Of a stretch of DNA of 64,000 bases, positions 47,530 through 64,000 are shown one piece after another. The translations under genes and the position numbers were made by a program. The number at the start of each line of letters is the position of its first letter. The first letter of the stretch is position 1. Location: assembly GCF_036320965.1 (NCBI RefSeq), contig NC_092287.1, forward strand, positions 14,398,773-14,462,772, given 5' to 3'. The notes below the pieces were generated by a model. That model was given only the letters and a program-made list of their open reading frames with translations. It was not told the origin of the DNA and ran no database searches. This DNA comes from Panulirus ornatus. Taxonomy: Eukaryota > Arthropoda > Malacostraca > Decapoda > Palinuridae.

Positions 47530-50016
47530 GGAGTGTGTTAGTGGTTTTGATGCACGAGACCGGGTTATAGTGATGGGTGATTTGAATGCAAAGGTGAGTA
47601 ATGTGGCAGTTGAGGGAATAATTGGTATACATGGGGTGTTCAGTGTTGTAAAATGGAAATGGTGAACAGCTTGTAGATTTATGTGCTGAAAAAGGACTGG
47701 TGATTGGGAATACCTGGATTAAAAAGCGAGATATACATAGGTATACGTATGTAAGTAGGAGAGATGGCCAGAGAGCGTTATTGGATTACGTGTTAATTGA
47801 CAGGCGCGCGAAAGAGAGACTTTTGGATGTTAATGTGCTGACAGGTGCAACTGGAGGGATGTCCGATCATTATCTTGTGTAGGCTAAGGTGAAGATTTGT
47901 ATGGGTTTTCAGAAAAGAAAAGTGAATGTTGGGGTGAAGAGGGTGGTGAGAGTAAGTGAGCTTGGGAAGGAGACTTGTGTGAGGAAGTACCAGGAGAGAC
48001 TGAGTACAGAATGGAAAAAGATGAGAACAATGGAAGTAAGGGGAGTGAGGGAGGAATGGGATGTATTTAGGGAATCAGTGATGGATTGCGCAAAAGATGC
48101 TTCTGGCATGAGAAGAGTGCGAGGTGGGTTGATTAGAAAGGGTAATGAGTGGTTGGATGAAGAAATAAGATTATTAGTGAAAGAGAAGAGAGAGGCATTT
48201 GGACGATTTTTGCGGGGAAAAAATGCAATTGAGTAGGAGATGTATAAAAGAAAGAGACAGGAGGTCAAGAGAAAGGTGCAAGAGGTGAAAAAGAGGGCAA
48301 ATGAGAGTTGGGGTGAGAGAGTATCATTAAATTTAAGGGAGAATAAAAAGATGTTCTGGAAGGAGGTAAATAAAGTGCGTAAGACAATGGAGCAAATGGG
48401 AACTTCAGTGAAGGGCGCAAATGGGGAGGTGATAACAAGTAGTGGTGATGTGAGATGGAGTGAGTATTTTGAAGGTTTGTTGAATGTGTTTGATGATAGA
48501 GTGGCAGATATAGGGTGTTTTGCTCGAGGTGGTGTGCAAAGTGAGAGGGTTAGGGAAAATGATTTGGTAAACAGAGAAGAGGTAGTAAAAGCTTTGAGGA
48601 AGATGAAAGCCGGCAAGGCAGCAGGTTTGGATGGTATTGCAGTGGAATTTATTTAAAAAGGGGGTGACTGTATTGTTGACTGGTTGTTAAGGTTATTTAA
48701 TGTATGTATGACTCATGGTGAGGTGCCTGAGGATTGACGGAATGCGTGCATAGTGCCATTGTACAAAGGCAAAGGGGATAAGAGTGAGTGCTCAAATTAC
48801 AGAGGTATAAGTTTGTTGAGTATTCCTGCTAAATTATATGGGAGGGTACTGATTGAGAGGGTGAAGGCAAGAACAGAGCATCAGATTGGGGAAGAGCAGT
48901 ATGGTTTCAGAAGTGGTAGAGGATGTGTGGATCAGGTGTTTGCTGTGAAGAATGTATGTGAGAAATACTTAGAAAAGCAAATGGATTTGTATGTAGCATA
49001 TATGGATCTGGAGAATGCATATGATAGAGTTGATAGAGATGCTCTGTGGAAGGTATTAAGAATATATGGTGTGGGAGGCAAGTTGTTAGAAGCAGTGAAA
49101 AGTTTTTATCGAGGATGTAAGGCATGTGTACGTGTAGGAAGAGAGGAAAGTGATTGGTTCTCAGTGAATGTAGGTTTGCGGCAGGGGTGTGTGATGTCTC
49201 CATGGTTGTTTAATTTGTTTATGGATGGGGTTGTTAGGGAGGTGAATACAAGAGTTTTGGAAAGAGGGGCAAGTATGAAGTCTGTTGGGGATGAGAGAGC
49301 TTGGGAAGTGAGTCAGTTGTTGTTAGCTGATAATACAGCGCTGTTGGCTGAATCATGTGAGAAACTGCAGAAGCTGGTGACTGAGTTTGGTAAAGTGTGT
49401 GAAAGAAGAAAGTTAAGAGTAAATGTGAATAAGAGCAAGGTAACTAGGTACAGTAGGGTTGAGGTCAAGTCAACTGGGAGGTAAGTTTGAATGGAGAAAA
49501 ACTGGAGGAAGTAAAGTGTTTTAGATATCTGGGAGTGGATCTGGCAGCGGATGGAACCATGGAAGCGGAAGTGGATCATAGGGTGGGGGAGGGGCCGAAA
49601 ATCCTGGGAGCCTTGAAGAATGTGTGGAAGTCGAGAACATTTTCTCGGAAAGCAAAAATGGGTATGTATGAAGGAATAGTGGTTCCAACAATGTTGTATG
49701 GTTGCGAGGCGTGGGCTATGGATAGAGTTGTGCGCAGGAGGATGGATGTGCTGGAAATGAGATGTTTGAGGACAATGTGTGTTGTGAGGTGGTTTGATCG
49801 AGTAAGTAACGTAAGGGTAAGAGAGATATGTGGAAATAAAAAGAGCGTGGTTGAGAGAGCAGAAGAGGGTGTTTTGAAAAGGTTTGGGCACATGGAGAGA
49901 ATGAGTGAGGAAAGATTGACCAAGGGGATATATGTGTCGGAGATGGAGGGAACGAGGAGAAGTGGGAGACCAAATTGGAGGTGGAAAGATGGAGTGAAAA
50001 AGGTTTTGTGTGATCG
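47530..50016 (+). mobile_element. RTE-like LINE copy 19, 5'-truncated, ends in a gap
   Basis: Starts in the endonuclease ([21 protein letters not shown]) 15 bases after the gypsy LTR, then SDHYLV, linker, RT and C-terminal domain up to KDGVKKVLCDR at the gap. Breaks: frameshift near 47650, TAG at 47880, TAG at 48235, TAA at 48655, TGA at 48736, frameshift near 49468. The RT catalytic box at about 49325 reads LADNTALL, the second Asp being mutated to Asn. Belongs to the RRSGRP subfamily. Confidence 0.9.
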
Positions 50017-50116
50017 NNNNNNNNNNNNNNNNNNNNNNNNNNNNNNNNNNNNNNNNNNNNNNNNNNNNNNNNNNNNNNNNNNNNNNNNNNNNNNNNNNNN
50101 NNNNNNNNNNNNNNNN
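50017..50116. other. Assembly gap (100 N)
   Basis: Exactly 100 N. It hides the junction between LINE copy 19 and the inverted SINE/LINE head on its right. Confidence 0.99.
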
Positions 50117-50172
50117 TTCTACGACACGCAGGGAATACGTGGGAAGTATTCTTTCTCCCCTATCCCCAGGAA
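50117..50172 (-). mobile_element. 5' head of the SINE (or LINE), inverted
   Basis: Minus-strand first 55 or so bases of the shared LINE/SINE 5' module (CTACGACACGCAGGGAATAC, TTTCTCCCCTATCCCCAGG). The spelling GCAGGGAATACGTGGGAAG matches the SINE version better than the LINE version. Confidence 0.75.
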
Positions 50173-50896
50173 TAATATTGCAGAGAGACATGGGGGATGG
50201 AAACAGATCATACACTCCGCCTCCTGTGTCCTAGTGAAACATTGTTGATTCCCAGTGTGTGTCTACCTCCTATTCTGTGATTTTAGCCAAAGTGGCATTT
50301 TAAATGTTAACAAGGATGATAGGCTATTTCTTGCTGTTAGACTTAAAATACCAGTGATTGGTAAGTCTTCATTGAGTTGCCTAATAATTAGGCTCTGTGA
50401 TCTGTCATCATTTACATGAATAAAACTCCCCAAGTTTGTTAATTGTACTGTTGAATGTAGTGTGGTGATGAACGTGCGTGTGTATGTTTTTGTTTGTGCC
50501 CCTTCTCGGTCTGTACTTCTGTTTTGACACTTTTTTTTTAAGAATTGGCTATTTTTTTCATAGTCTTTCCTTGTGTACAACTGTAGGCATCTGTTATGTA
50601 TATATGTACAGCAATAGGTGTATAATACATAAAACTGAATATTTTCAGTTTTTCATTTATAGTGCATTAGGAAAGGTATGTCTGATGTTGAGTAGTATAA
50701 TAGAAGTATCATATCTCTACTTATTTGAGTACAAAGGGATCTGATCCCACACGAGGATTTGAACTGTGCAAGTTTATTAATTAAGGCATATTTACCGAGG
50801 CACATTACCTGCTGTTTGGAATCTGTTAATACTCTGTTTATGTTATGTTTGTTTAATTTTAATTTTTTTCACAGACAGAAATTTTTTACTGTGACA
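50173..50896. other. No gene recognised
   Basis: AT-rich unique-looking sequence between a SINE head and a full SINE. ORFs of 60-105 codons on both strands carry no family motif. Confidence 0.6.
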
Positions 50897-51145
50897 TGCA
50901 TCCCTGGGGATAGGGGAGAAAGAATACTTCCCACGTATTCCCTGCGTGTCGTAGAAGGCGACTAAAAGGGGAGGGAGCGGGGGGCTGGAAATCCTCCCCT
51001 CTCACTTTTTTTTTTTTTAATTTTCCAAAAGAGGGAACAGAGAAGGGGCCCAGGTGAGGATATTCCCTCAAGGGCCCAGTCCTCTGTTCTCAACGCTACC
51101 TCGCTAATGCGGGAAATGGCGAATAGTATGAAAGAAAGAAAGAAA

Positions 51146-51148
<3 letters not shown>
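50897..51148 (+). mobile_element. LINE-derived SINE, complete reference copy
   Basis: About 250 bp in sense orientation. 5' module (50908-51000): TCCCTGGGGATAGGGGAGAA, AAGGCGACTAAAAGGGGAGG, CTGGAAATCCTCCCC, matching the LINE 5' UTR base for base at most positions. A T-run and TTTTCCAAAAGAGGGAACAG follow, still alignable with the LINE (TTTCTAAAAGGGGAAACAG). The middle (GGCCCAGGTGAGGATATTCC, CCCAGTCCTCTGTTCTCAAC) has no LINE counterpart that I can see. The 3' end (51094-51121) is a variant of the LINE terminal hairpin, then GAATAGTATGAAAGAAAGAA and (TA)n. No ORF and no tRNA A/B boxes. Probably mobilised by the LINE's enzymes. Confidence 0.85.
51094..51121 (+). promoter_or_regulatory. SINE 3'-terminal hairpin
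   Basis: Outer stem CGCTA (51094-51098) with TGGCG (51117-51121), inner stem CTCGC (51100-51104) with GCGGG (51109-51113), loop TAAT. Same architecture as the LINE hairpin at 15102-15129, although the 3' side of the outer stem differs (TGGCG against CAGCG), pairing being kept through U-G and A-U. Confidence 0.6.
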
Positions 51149-51217
<69 letters not shown>

Positions 51218-51229
51218 TTATATATTTAT
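51149..51229. repeat. (TA)n microsatellite
   Basis: Between the tail of the plus-strand SINE and the tail of minus-strand LINE copy 20. Confidence 0.96.
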
Positions 51230-52657
51230 TTAGCTTTGTCGCTGTCTCCCACGTTTACGAGAGAGCACAAGGAAACAGACGAAAGAAATGTCCCAACCCA
51301 AACCCATACACATGTATGTACATACACATCCACACACGCAACTATAAATAGCTATACATCTCAATGTACACGTATATATACACACACAGACATATACATA
51401 TATACATATGTACATAATTCTTACTGTCTGCCTATATTTATTCCCATCGCCACCTCGCCACACATGGAATAACATCCCCCTCCCCCCCTCATGTGTGTGA
51501 AGTATTGCTCGGAAAAGACAACAAAGGCTCCATTCGTTCACATTCAGTCTGTAGCTGTCATGTAATAATGCCCGAAACCACAGCTACCTTTCCACATCCA
51601 GGCCCCACAGAACTTTCCATGGTTTACCCCAGACGCTTCACATGTCCTGACTCAGTCCATTGACAGCACTTAGACCCCTGTATACCACATCGATCCAATT
51701 CACTCTATTCCTTGCCCGCCTTTCACCCTCATGCATGTTCAGGCCCCGATCACTCAAAATCTTTTACACTCCATCTTTTCACCTCTAATTTGGTCTCCCA
51801 CTTCTCCTCGTTCCCTCCACCTCCAACACATATATCCTCCTGGTCAATATTTCCTCACTCATTCTCTCCATGTGCCCAAACCATTTCAAAACACCCTCTT
51901 CTACTCTCTCAACCACGCTCTTTTTATTTCCACACATCTCTCTTAACCTTACATTACTTACTCGATCAAACCACCTCACACCACATATTGCCCTCAAATA
52001 TCTCATTTCCTGCAGATCCACCCTCCTGCTCACAACTCTATCCATAGCCCACACCTCGCAACCATACAACATTGTTGGAACCACTATTCCTTCAAACATA
52101 CCCATTTTTGCTTTCCGAGATAATGTTCTCGACTTCCAAACATTCTTCAATGCTATCAGGATTTTCGCCCCCTCCCCCACCCAATGATTCACTTCCGCTT
52201 CCATGGTTCCATCCGCTGCCAGATCCACTCCCAGATATCTAGAACACTTTACTTCCTCCATCTTTTCTCCATTCAAACTTACCTCCCAGTTGTCCTGACC
52301 CTTAACCCTAGTGTACCTAATAACCTTGCTCTTATTCACATTTACTCTTAACTTTCTTCTTCCACACACTTTACCAATCTCAGTCACCAGCTTTTGTAGT
52401 TTGTCACATGAATCAGCCACCAGCGCTGTATCATCAGCGAACAACAACCGACTCACTTCCCAAGCTCTCTCATCCACAACAGGCTACATACTTGCCCCTT
52501 TTTCCAAAACTCTTGCATTCACCTACCTAACAACCCCATCCATAAAAAAATCAAACAACCATGGAGACATCACACACCCCTGCCGAAAACCTACATTCAC
52601 TGAGAACCAATCACTTTCTTCCTACACGTACTCATGCCTTACATCCTCGATAAAAAC
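51230..52657 (-). mobile_element. RTE-like LINE copy 20, 5'-truncated in the RT
   Basis: Minus-strand copy with the complete long 3' UTR (51232-51670, terminal hairpin mutated: CCCACGTTTACGAGAGAGC), C-terminal domain (TRRSGRPN near 51795, WFGHMERM) and an open frame 52477-51785 that includes FADDTALV at about 52435. Further breaks lie upstream (52490, 52615). It is cut at the SFYRGCK position by the (TA)n array. Confidence 0.9.
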
Positions 52658-57030
<4,373 letters not shown>

Positions 57031-57738
57031 AACGGTGAGCAACGGGGTCTATGCAGGTTGTGAGATGATGGGTATTCGAGTACTAAGTATTCGAATAGTT
57101 ATTTCCTATTAGCCAGGCCCATAGCTTAACGGTTAGCATTCCTACCCCTTGCACAGAGGTCCCTGGTTCGATCCTGGCTGTTGGAGGTTTGTATGTTCTA
57201 TGAAGGTGCGCGTTTCTATGCACTTTATTCGTATTCATATACCTCCGCGTTGTACAGTGAGGTTCGGTAAAATGCTATCAGCTGGCTATGTGCGCCTGTT
57301 GGGATATACCCGGTATAGAACCCGTTCTTCACCATTGTGAGACGAAGGGTATCCGAGTACTTAGTATTTGAATAGTTGTTTCCTATTAGCCAGGCTCATA
57401 GCTTATCTGTTAGCATTCCTGCCTCTTGCACAAGGGTCCTAGGCTCGATCCTGGCTGTTGGAGGTTTGTATGTTCCATGAAGGTGCGCTTTTCTATGCAC
57501 TTTATTCGTATTCATATACCTCCAGTCAGGTTCGGTTAAATGCTATCAGCTGGCTATGTGCGCCTGTTGGGAAATAACCGGTATAGACCCCGTTGCTCAC
57601 CATTGTGAGACGAAGGGTATTCGAGTATTTAGTATTCGAATAGTTATTTCCTATTAACCAGGCCCATAGCTTAGCGGTTAGCATTCCTGCCTCTTGCACA
57701 GGGGTCCCGAGTTCGATCCTGGCTGTTGGAGGTTTACA
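57031..57738 (+). mobile_element. Tandem array of a tRNA-derived SINE
   Basis: A partial body (57031-57115) is followed by three tRNA-like heads and two complete bodies. Heads start at about 57116, 57393 and 57661. A boxes: TAGCTTAACGG (57122), TAGCTTATCTG (57399), TAGCTTAGCGG (57667, perfect). B boxes: GGTTCGATCCT (57165), GGCTCGATCCT (57442), AGTTCGATCCT (57710). The body of about 200 bp carries GAAGGTGCGCGTTTCTATGC, CAGCTGGCTATGTGCGCCTG and TATTTCCTATTAGCCAGG. The unit is 268-277 bp. Each head starts where the previous body ends, without A tails or target duplications between units, so this is a tandem repeat rather than separate insertions. Confidence 0.88.
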
Positions 57739-57758
57739 TGTGATATATATATATATAT
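57739..57758. repeat. Short (TA)n tract
   Basis: Ten or so TA units at the right edge of the tRNA-derived SINE array, before unique sequence. Confidence 0.9.
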
Positions 57759-58700
57759 CATTCAAGTCGAACTAGGTTGCCAGTGGACCGAGTAAAACTA
57801 AAACATAATTAAATTGTCCTCAATACAGGTACAGAATTACTCTGTTTTGAATGTAGTGTCCTATTCTCTGCTGTGTCGCATAAAGGAAGATATTGTTTGT
57901 TCTGATTCTTAAAGGTTTTAGGTGTATGTCGTAGAGGCAAAAGGTTTAGGGAACATTATAACATAAATAACTTCACTTGGAAAGACATGTCCGTTTACGA
58001 GGCATTACGTTGCCGAAAGGAAGACCGCCCACTACACATGAAAGAAAATCCCGTCGGAATATCCTGCTATGGGAATGAGTTGTTTTGAATATATTACGAC
58101 AGCTTGTCCTCTGTTTGTCGTTCTTACTTCCCATTTTCTTTATTCTCTTTTACTCTTTCGATCCTCTACTAATTTTTCTGCACACTCTCTCGTTTAATAT
58201 CTTTCTCCATCTTTTTTCTCTTGATGTGTATCTATGTTATCTTTTAAACTCAGTGATACACATGTGGGGTAATGCATCAAACTGGTGTCAAAGAATGAAA
58301 GAAAACAGCCACTGTAGAAGAATCACGTCATCGTAGTATCTGGGGAGGTGATCATCTCTACTCGGGATATGTGACGTAGTCTGCATCCATCCCTCCGACT
58401 CAACGGCCTCCCAGTGACATTCAATGTGAACCAAAGGCAGCCTCCTATATTAGAAGTGGGAGGAAAATGAAGCTTTTGCCGTGCTAACCTGGTGTGGCAG
58501 TCTGAGCACCAGGTTAGGGATAATCCGAGAGTCCTGTGGCCAGACATGTACAGAGAATCAAAATGATATGATACATTTCATGAACTAAGTAAATAGATAA
58601 AGAGTGAGATCACCTCAGAAATGATAATTTTTGAGCATTGTTATTTACCGTACAAAAATACGTCCCGTTGTAAATCCCAAAAGTTTACGATCACTGATAA
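57759..58700. other. No gene recognised
   Basis: Unique-looking sequence without a convincing frame. A T/C-rich stretch lies at about 58100-58220. Confidence 0.6.
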
Positions 58701-59010
58701 AATTGTGGCCAGAATTTGGGTGCATTGTGTGGAAAATGGAGTGTGTCAGGGAAAGAGTGGTGTAGTGAATTGGTAGCACACAGGCCGCTGCGTCCGTCCA
58801 GCGAGCGTGACGGGTGGCGCCCTCGAGACTTGCGGTATAGAGGTCTTCATGGCAGCAGTCAACCTTACGAGGTCCTCGGGAACCGTAAGGGAACCTTACC
58901 TTCTGCGGTGGAGGAGGAGGAGGAGGAGGTGGAGGAGTGCCCTAGAGTCCGGCCCTCGTGAGTGACGCGGGTGAGGATGGACAGACAGCGTCACTCGTAC
59001 CCGAGGGTCG
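58701..59010. other. GC-rich island with (GGA)n tract
   Basis: Locally GC- and CpG-rich (GTCCGTCCAGCGAGCGTGAC, GGCCCTCGTGAGTGACGCGG), unlike its AT-rich surroundings, with a GGAGGA run at 58911-58935. An 81-codon frame (58716-58961) crosses it and ends in poly-Glu coded by the GGA tract; it has no recognisable domain. It could be a CpG-island-like promoter or first exon of a host gene, but no splice pattern or coding homology supports that. Confidence 0.35.
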
Positions 59011-59630
59011 CATCGTCGTGCTCAAGGGAATACGAACACCTCATGTGTCGTGGTTGTGAGAGGCTCAAGTAGAATACTGACATACATATAGTGCAGGACA
59101 TACTTACAATAGAGGACATACTTTCAATGTGGGACATACTTACGAATGTATGCTCAATAATGGCTGCAAAATGAGGAACGTCCTCATTCTTTGGTTCGCT
59201 GGGGTGAACGAAACGGTGAAACGTCGCAAGTATGAAAATACTTCGGTGTTTATTATATGCCACATTTGAACAAGAACTACACTTATCTTCCCCCTTTGTC
59301 ATTTAGTTCCTCCTGGAGTGTGGATCGTCGAAAGCACCTCACTTCTTGTGATTCCAGCATTAGATTCTCGTTTGGGATGGCAGGGTTCTCTGTGGTCCAT
59401 GAAGTGACATATCTCATCCTTCATTAGCTTTCACTGTGATTCTTGAATGATTCAATGTTCAGTTTTATCTGAATGGACGCCAAAAATACTGATAAAGTAC
59501 TTAAAAGTGTCGCTCGTCAAAGGGATTAATGTCCGACTGTGGTCTTCCCTTCACCCTATTGTTGATCCTTTCTACGGGCTTTAACAGTTTGTCTTAGTTT
59601 TGTCTACGTATATCTTATGCCTTCTTATCC
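59011..59630. other. No gene recognised; short direct repeats
   Basis: Contains three imperfect copies of a GGACATACTTAC-type unit of 22-24 bp at about 59094-59152. Otherwise no feature. Confidence 0.55.

Positions 59631-61449
<1,819 letters not shown>

Positions 61450-61516
<67 letters not shown>
61450..61516. repeat. (TA)n microsatellite
   Basis: Between the tail of LINE copy 23 and the right inverted arm. Confidence 0.96.
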
Positions 61517-62000
<484 letters not shown>

Positions 62001-63180
62001 TTTTTTTTCTTTTGCTTTGTCGCTGTCTCCCGCGTTTGCGAGGTAGCGCAAGGAAGCAGACGAAAGAAATGGCCCAACCCCCCCCCCATACACATGTATA
62101 TACATACGTCCACACACGCAAATATACATACCTACACAGCTTTACATAGTTTACCCCAGACGCTTCATATGCCCTGATTCAATCTACTGACAGCTCGTCA
62201 ACCCAGGTATACCACATCGATCCAATTCACTCTATTTCTTGCCCTCCTTTCACCCTCCTGCATGTTCAGGCCCCGATCACACAAAATCTTTTTCACTCCA
62301 TCTTTCTACCTCCAATTTGGTCTCCCTCTTCTCCTCGTTCCATCCACCTTCGACACATACATCCTCTTGGTCAATCTTTCCTCACTCATTCTCTCCATGT
62401 GCCCAAACAATTTCGAAACACCCTCTTCTGCTCTCTCACTCACGCTCTTTTTATTTCCACACATCTCTCTTACCCTTACGTTACTTACTCGATCAAAACA
62501 CCTCACACCACACATTGTCCTCAAACATCTCATTTCCAGCACATCCATCCTCCTGCGCACAACTATATCCATAGCCCACGCCTCGTAACCATACAACATT
62601 GTTGGAACCACTATTCCTTCAAACATACCCATTTTTGCTTTCCGAGATAATGTTCTCGACTTCCACACATTCTTCAAGGCTCCCAGAATTTTCGCCCCCT
62701 CCCCCACCCTATGATCCACTTCCGCTTCCATGGTTCCATCCGCTGCCAGATACACTCCCAGATATCTAAAACACTTTACTTCCTCCAGTTTTTCTCCATT
62801 CAAACTTACCTCCCAATTGACTTGACCCTCAACCCTACTGTACCTAATAACCTTGCTCTTATTCACATTTACTCTTAACTTTCTTCTTTCACACACTTTA
62901 CCAAAACTCAGTCACCAGCTTCTGCAGTTTCTCACATGAATCAGCCACCAGCGCTGTATCATCAGCGAACAACAACTGACTCACTTCCCAAGCTCTCTCA
63001 TCCCCAACAGACTTCATACTTGCCCCTCTTTCCAAAACTCTTGCATTACCTCCCTAACAACCCCATCCATAAACAAATTAAACAACCATGGAGACATCAC
63101 ACACCCCTGCCGCAAACCTACATTCACTGAGAACCAATCACTTTCCTCTCTTCCTACACGTACACATGCCTTACATCCTC
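62001..63180 (-). mobile_element. RTE-like LINE copy 24, 5'-truncated in the RT
   Basis: Minus-strand copy: short 3' UTR with terminal hairpin (62022-62052), C-terminal domain (62306-62640), FADDTALV at about 62960 and [11 protein letters not shown] at about 63100, cut at [11 protein letters not shown] by a (TA)n array that runs into the gap. Frame breaks near 62905 (one-base insertion) and 63046 (one-base deletion). Confidence 0.9.
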
Positions 63181-63291
63181 GATATATATATNNNNNNNNN
63201 NNNNNNNNNNNNNNNNNNNNNNNNNNNNNNNNNNNNNNNNNNNNNNNNNNNNNNNNNNNNNNNNNNNNNNNNNNNNNNNNNNNNNNNNNNN
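63181..63291. other. (TA)n start and assembly gap (100 N)
   Basis: Eleven bases of TA followed by exactly 100 N (63192-63291). The assembly evidently broke inside a TA array. Confidence 0.97.
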
Positions 63292-63830
63292 CTCTCAATG
63301 GAAATTGGGAACCAGGGCATTTTAAAGCGTTGGGGTAAAACCAGGGAAAAAGTTTTTTGGGTGGGGGGGGGGGATGTAAAAAATGGAGTTTTGGGGTTTT
63401 CGGGGAAAAAAATTAAACCTGCCCCGAATTAGCGACGGGATTTTGTGAAAAAAAATGGGGCTTTTGGGTTTTGGTCTTTCCCTTTTTGCGTTCCTCGAAC
63501 ACTTTGAGGGGGGGGGGGTTTGGTTGTTATTCCCATTTTTGGCAAAGTTAGGGGGGGGACGAGGGGGAAACAAAAAAAAGGCAAAACAGTATGAATTTTG
63601 AAAATTTGTTTTTAAAATATGTATATTTCTGTGTGTTTTTTTATTTTTTGGGTGTACTTTGAGATTTTTACCCTGTAGGTATATTTCCCGTGGGGGGGAC
63701 GTTTTTTTATATAAAAATAATGTGATTTGGGGGGGTTTGGGGCCCAACTCTTTCGTCTTTTCCCCCTTGCGAAACCCTCACTAACCGGGGGACACGGGGG
63801 AAAGGAAAGCAAAATAAAAAAAGGGAAATA
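63292..63830 (+). mobile_element. RTE-like LINE 3' UTR in very low-quality sequence
   Basis: Recognisable in order as the long LINE 3' UTR (GGGCATTTTAAAGCGTTGGG for GGGCATGTGAAGCGTCTGGG; AACACTTTGAGGGGG; CTCTTTCGTCTTTTCCCCCT; CTCACTAACCGGGGGACA) but full of lengthened G, A and T runs. This pattern looks like unpolished long-read consensus next to a gap rather than biological divergence. Confidence 0.75.
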
Positions 63831-64000
63831 AATTTTAATTAAATATATTTTTATATTTTTAATTTTAAAATTTATATTATATATATATATATTTATATTT
63901 TTTAAATTTATTTATTTATTTTTATACTTTGTCGCTGTCTCCCGCTTTTTGCAAAAGGAAAGCGAAGGGAAAAACAGCCCAAAAGAAATGGCCCAACCCC
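63831..64000 (-). mobile_element. AT-rich spacer and start of another LINE 3' end
   Basis: 63831-63923 is degraded AT-rich sequence with a short TA tract near 63876-63890. From about 63924 the minus-strand LINE 3' end is readable (CTTTGTCGCTGTCTCCCGC, GAAATGGCCCAACCCC), again with inserted bases, running off the window. Confidence 0.65.

Noticed and set aside
47530..50016. LINE copy 18 plus copy 19 as one LINE interrupted by the gypsy element
   Set aside because: The left flank of the gypsy element is the 3' end of a LINE and the right flank begins in the endonuclease, so the two pieces do not join into one element at the insertion point.
57116..57738. Three functional tRNA genes
   Set aside because: A and B boxes are present, but the acceptor stems do not pair and each head is fused to the same non-tRNA body, so these are tRNA-derived SINE heads.

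Overview
This window is eukaryotic repeat DNA, most likely from an arthropod and probably a decapod crustacean. I infer that from the combination of an RTE-like LINE family, very long (TA)n and (GA)n microsatellites, tRNA-derived SINEs and a vertebrate/invertebrate-type Ty3/gypsy element; nothing in the sequence names the species. I found no credible host protein-coding gene. Three gaps of exactly 100 N (26900-26999, 50017-50116, 63192-63291) show that this is a draft scaffold.

Layout: 1-400 is a decaying 41-bp minisatellite. 1519-2394 is a fossil CR1/Jockey-like reverse transcriptase fragment. From 2395 to 42770 and from 47530 to the right end, the window is a mosaic of about 24 copies or pieces of one RTE-like LINE family in both orientations, cut up by more than 25 (TA)n arrays. 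Unique-looking islands lie at about 400-1510, 19875-22513 (with two (GA)n tracts), 27514-28575, 50173-50896 and 57759-59630. An ancient, gutted Ty3/gypsy LTR element lies on the minus strand at 42778-47515. tRNA-derived SINEs lie at 41619-41958 and, as a tandem array, at 57031-57738.

The LINE has one ORF: an AP-like endonuclease (SETK, GDLNAK and SDH motifs), a linker, a reverse transcriptase (FADD catalytic box) and a C-terminal WFGHMERM / RGRPNWRW domain. It has a 5' UTR of about 180 bp and a 3' UTR in a short (about 200 bp) or long (about 480 bp) form, both ending in a small conserved hairpin and an A-rich tail followed by (TA)n. Only the copy at 33132-35581 keeps an unbroken frame, and it lacks most of the endonuclease. 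Two copies (6595-10036 and 10127-13690) are full length but broken, and are products of a tandem duplication of about 3.5 kb.

The most interesting signal is a short non-autonomous element of about 250 bp (complete at 50897-51148) whose 5' half matches the LINE 5' UTR and whose 3' end resembles the LINE terminal hairpin. This looks like a SINE parasitising both ends of its LINE partner. Two insertions (one SINE, one LINE) have the exact structure expected from twin priming. The gypsy element has integrase upstream of reverse transcriptase (copia-like order), as in the Gmr1 group. All of these are retroelement biology; no bacterial-type defence or metabolic system is present.
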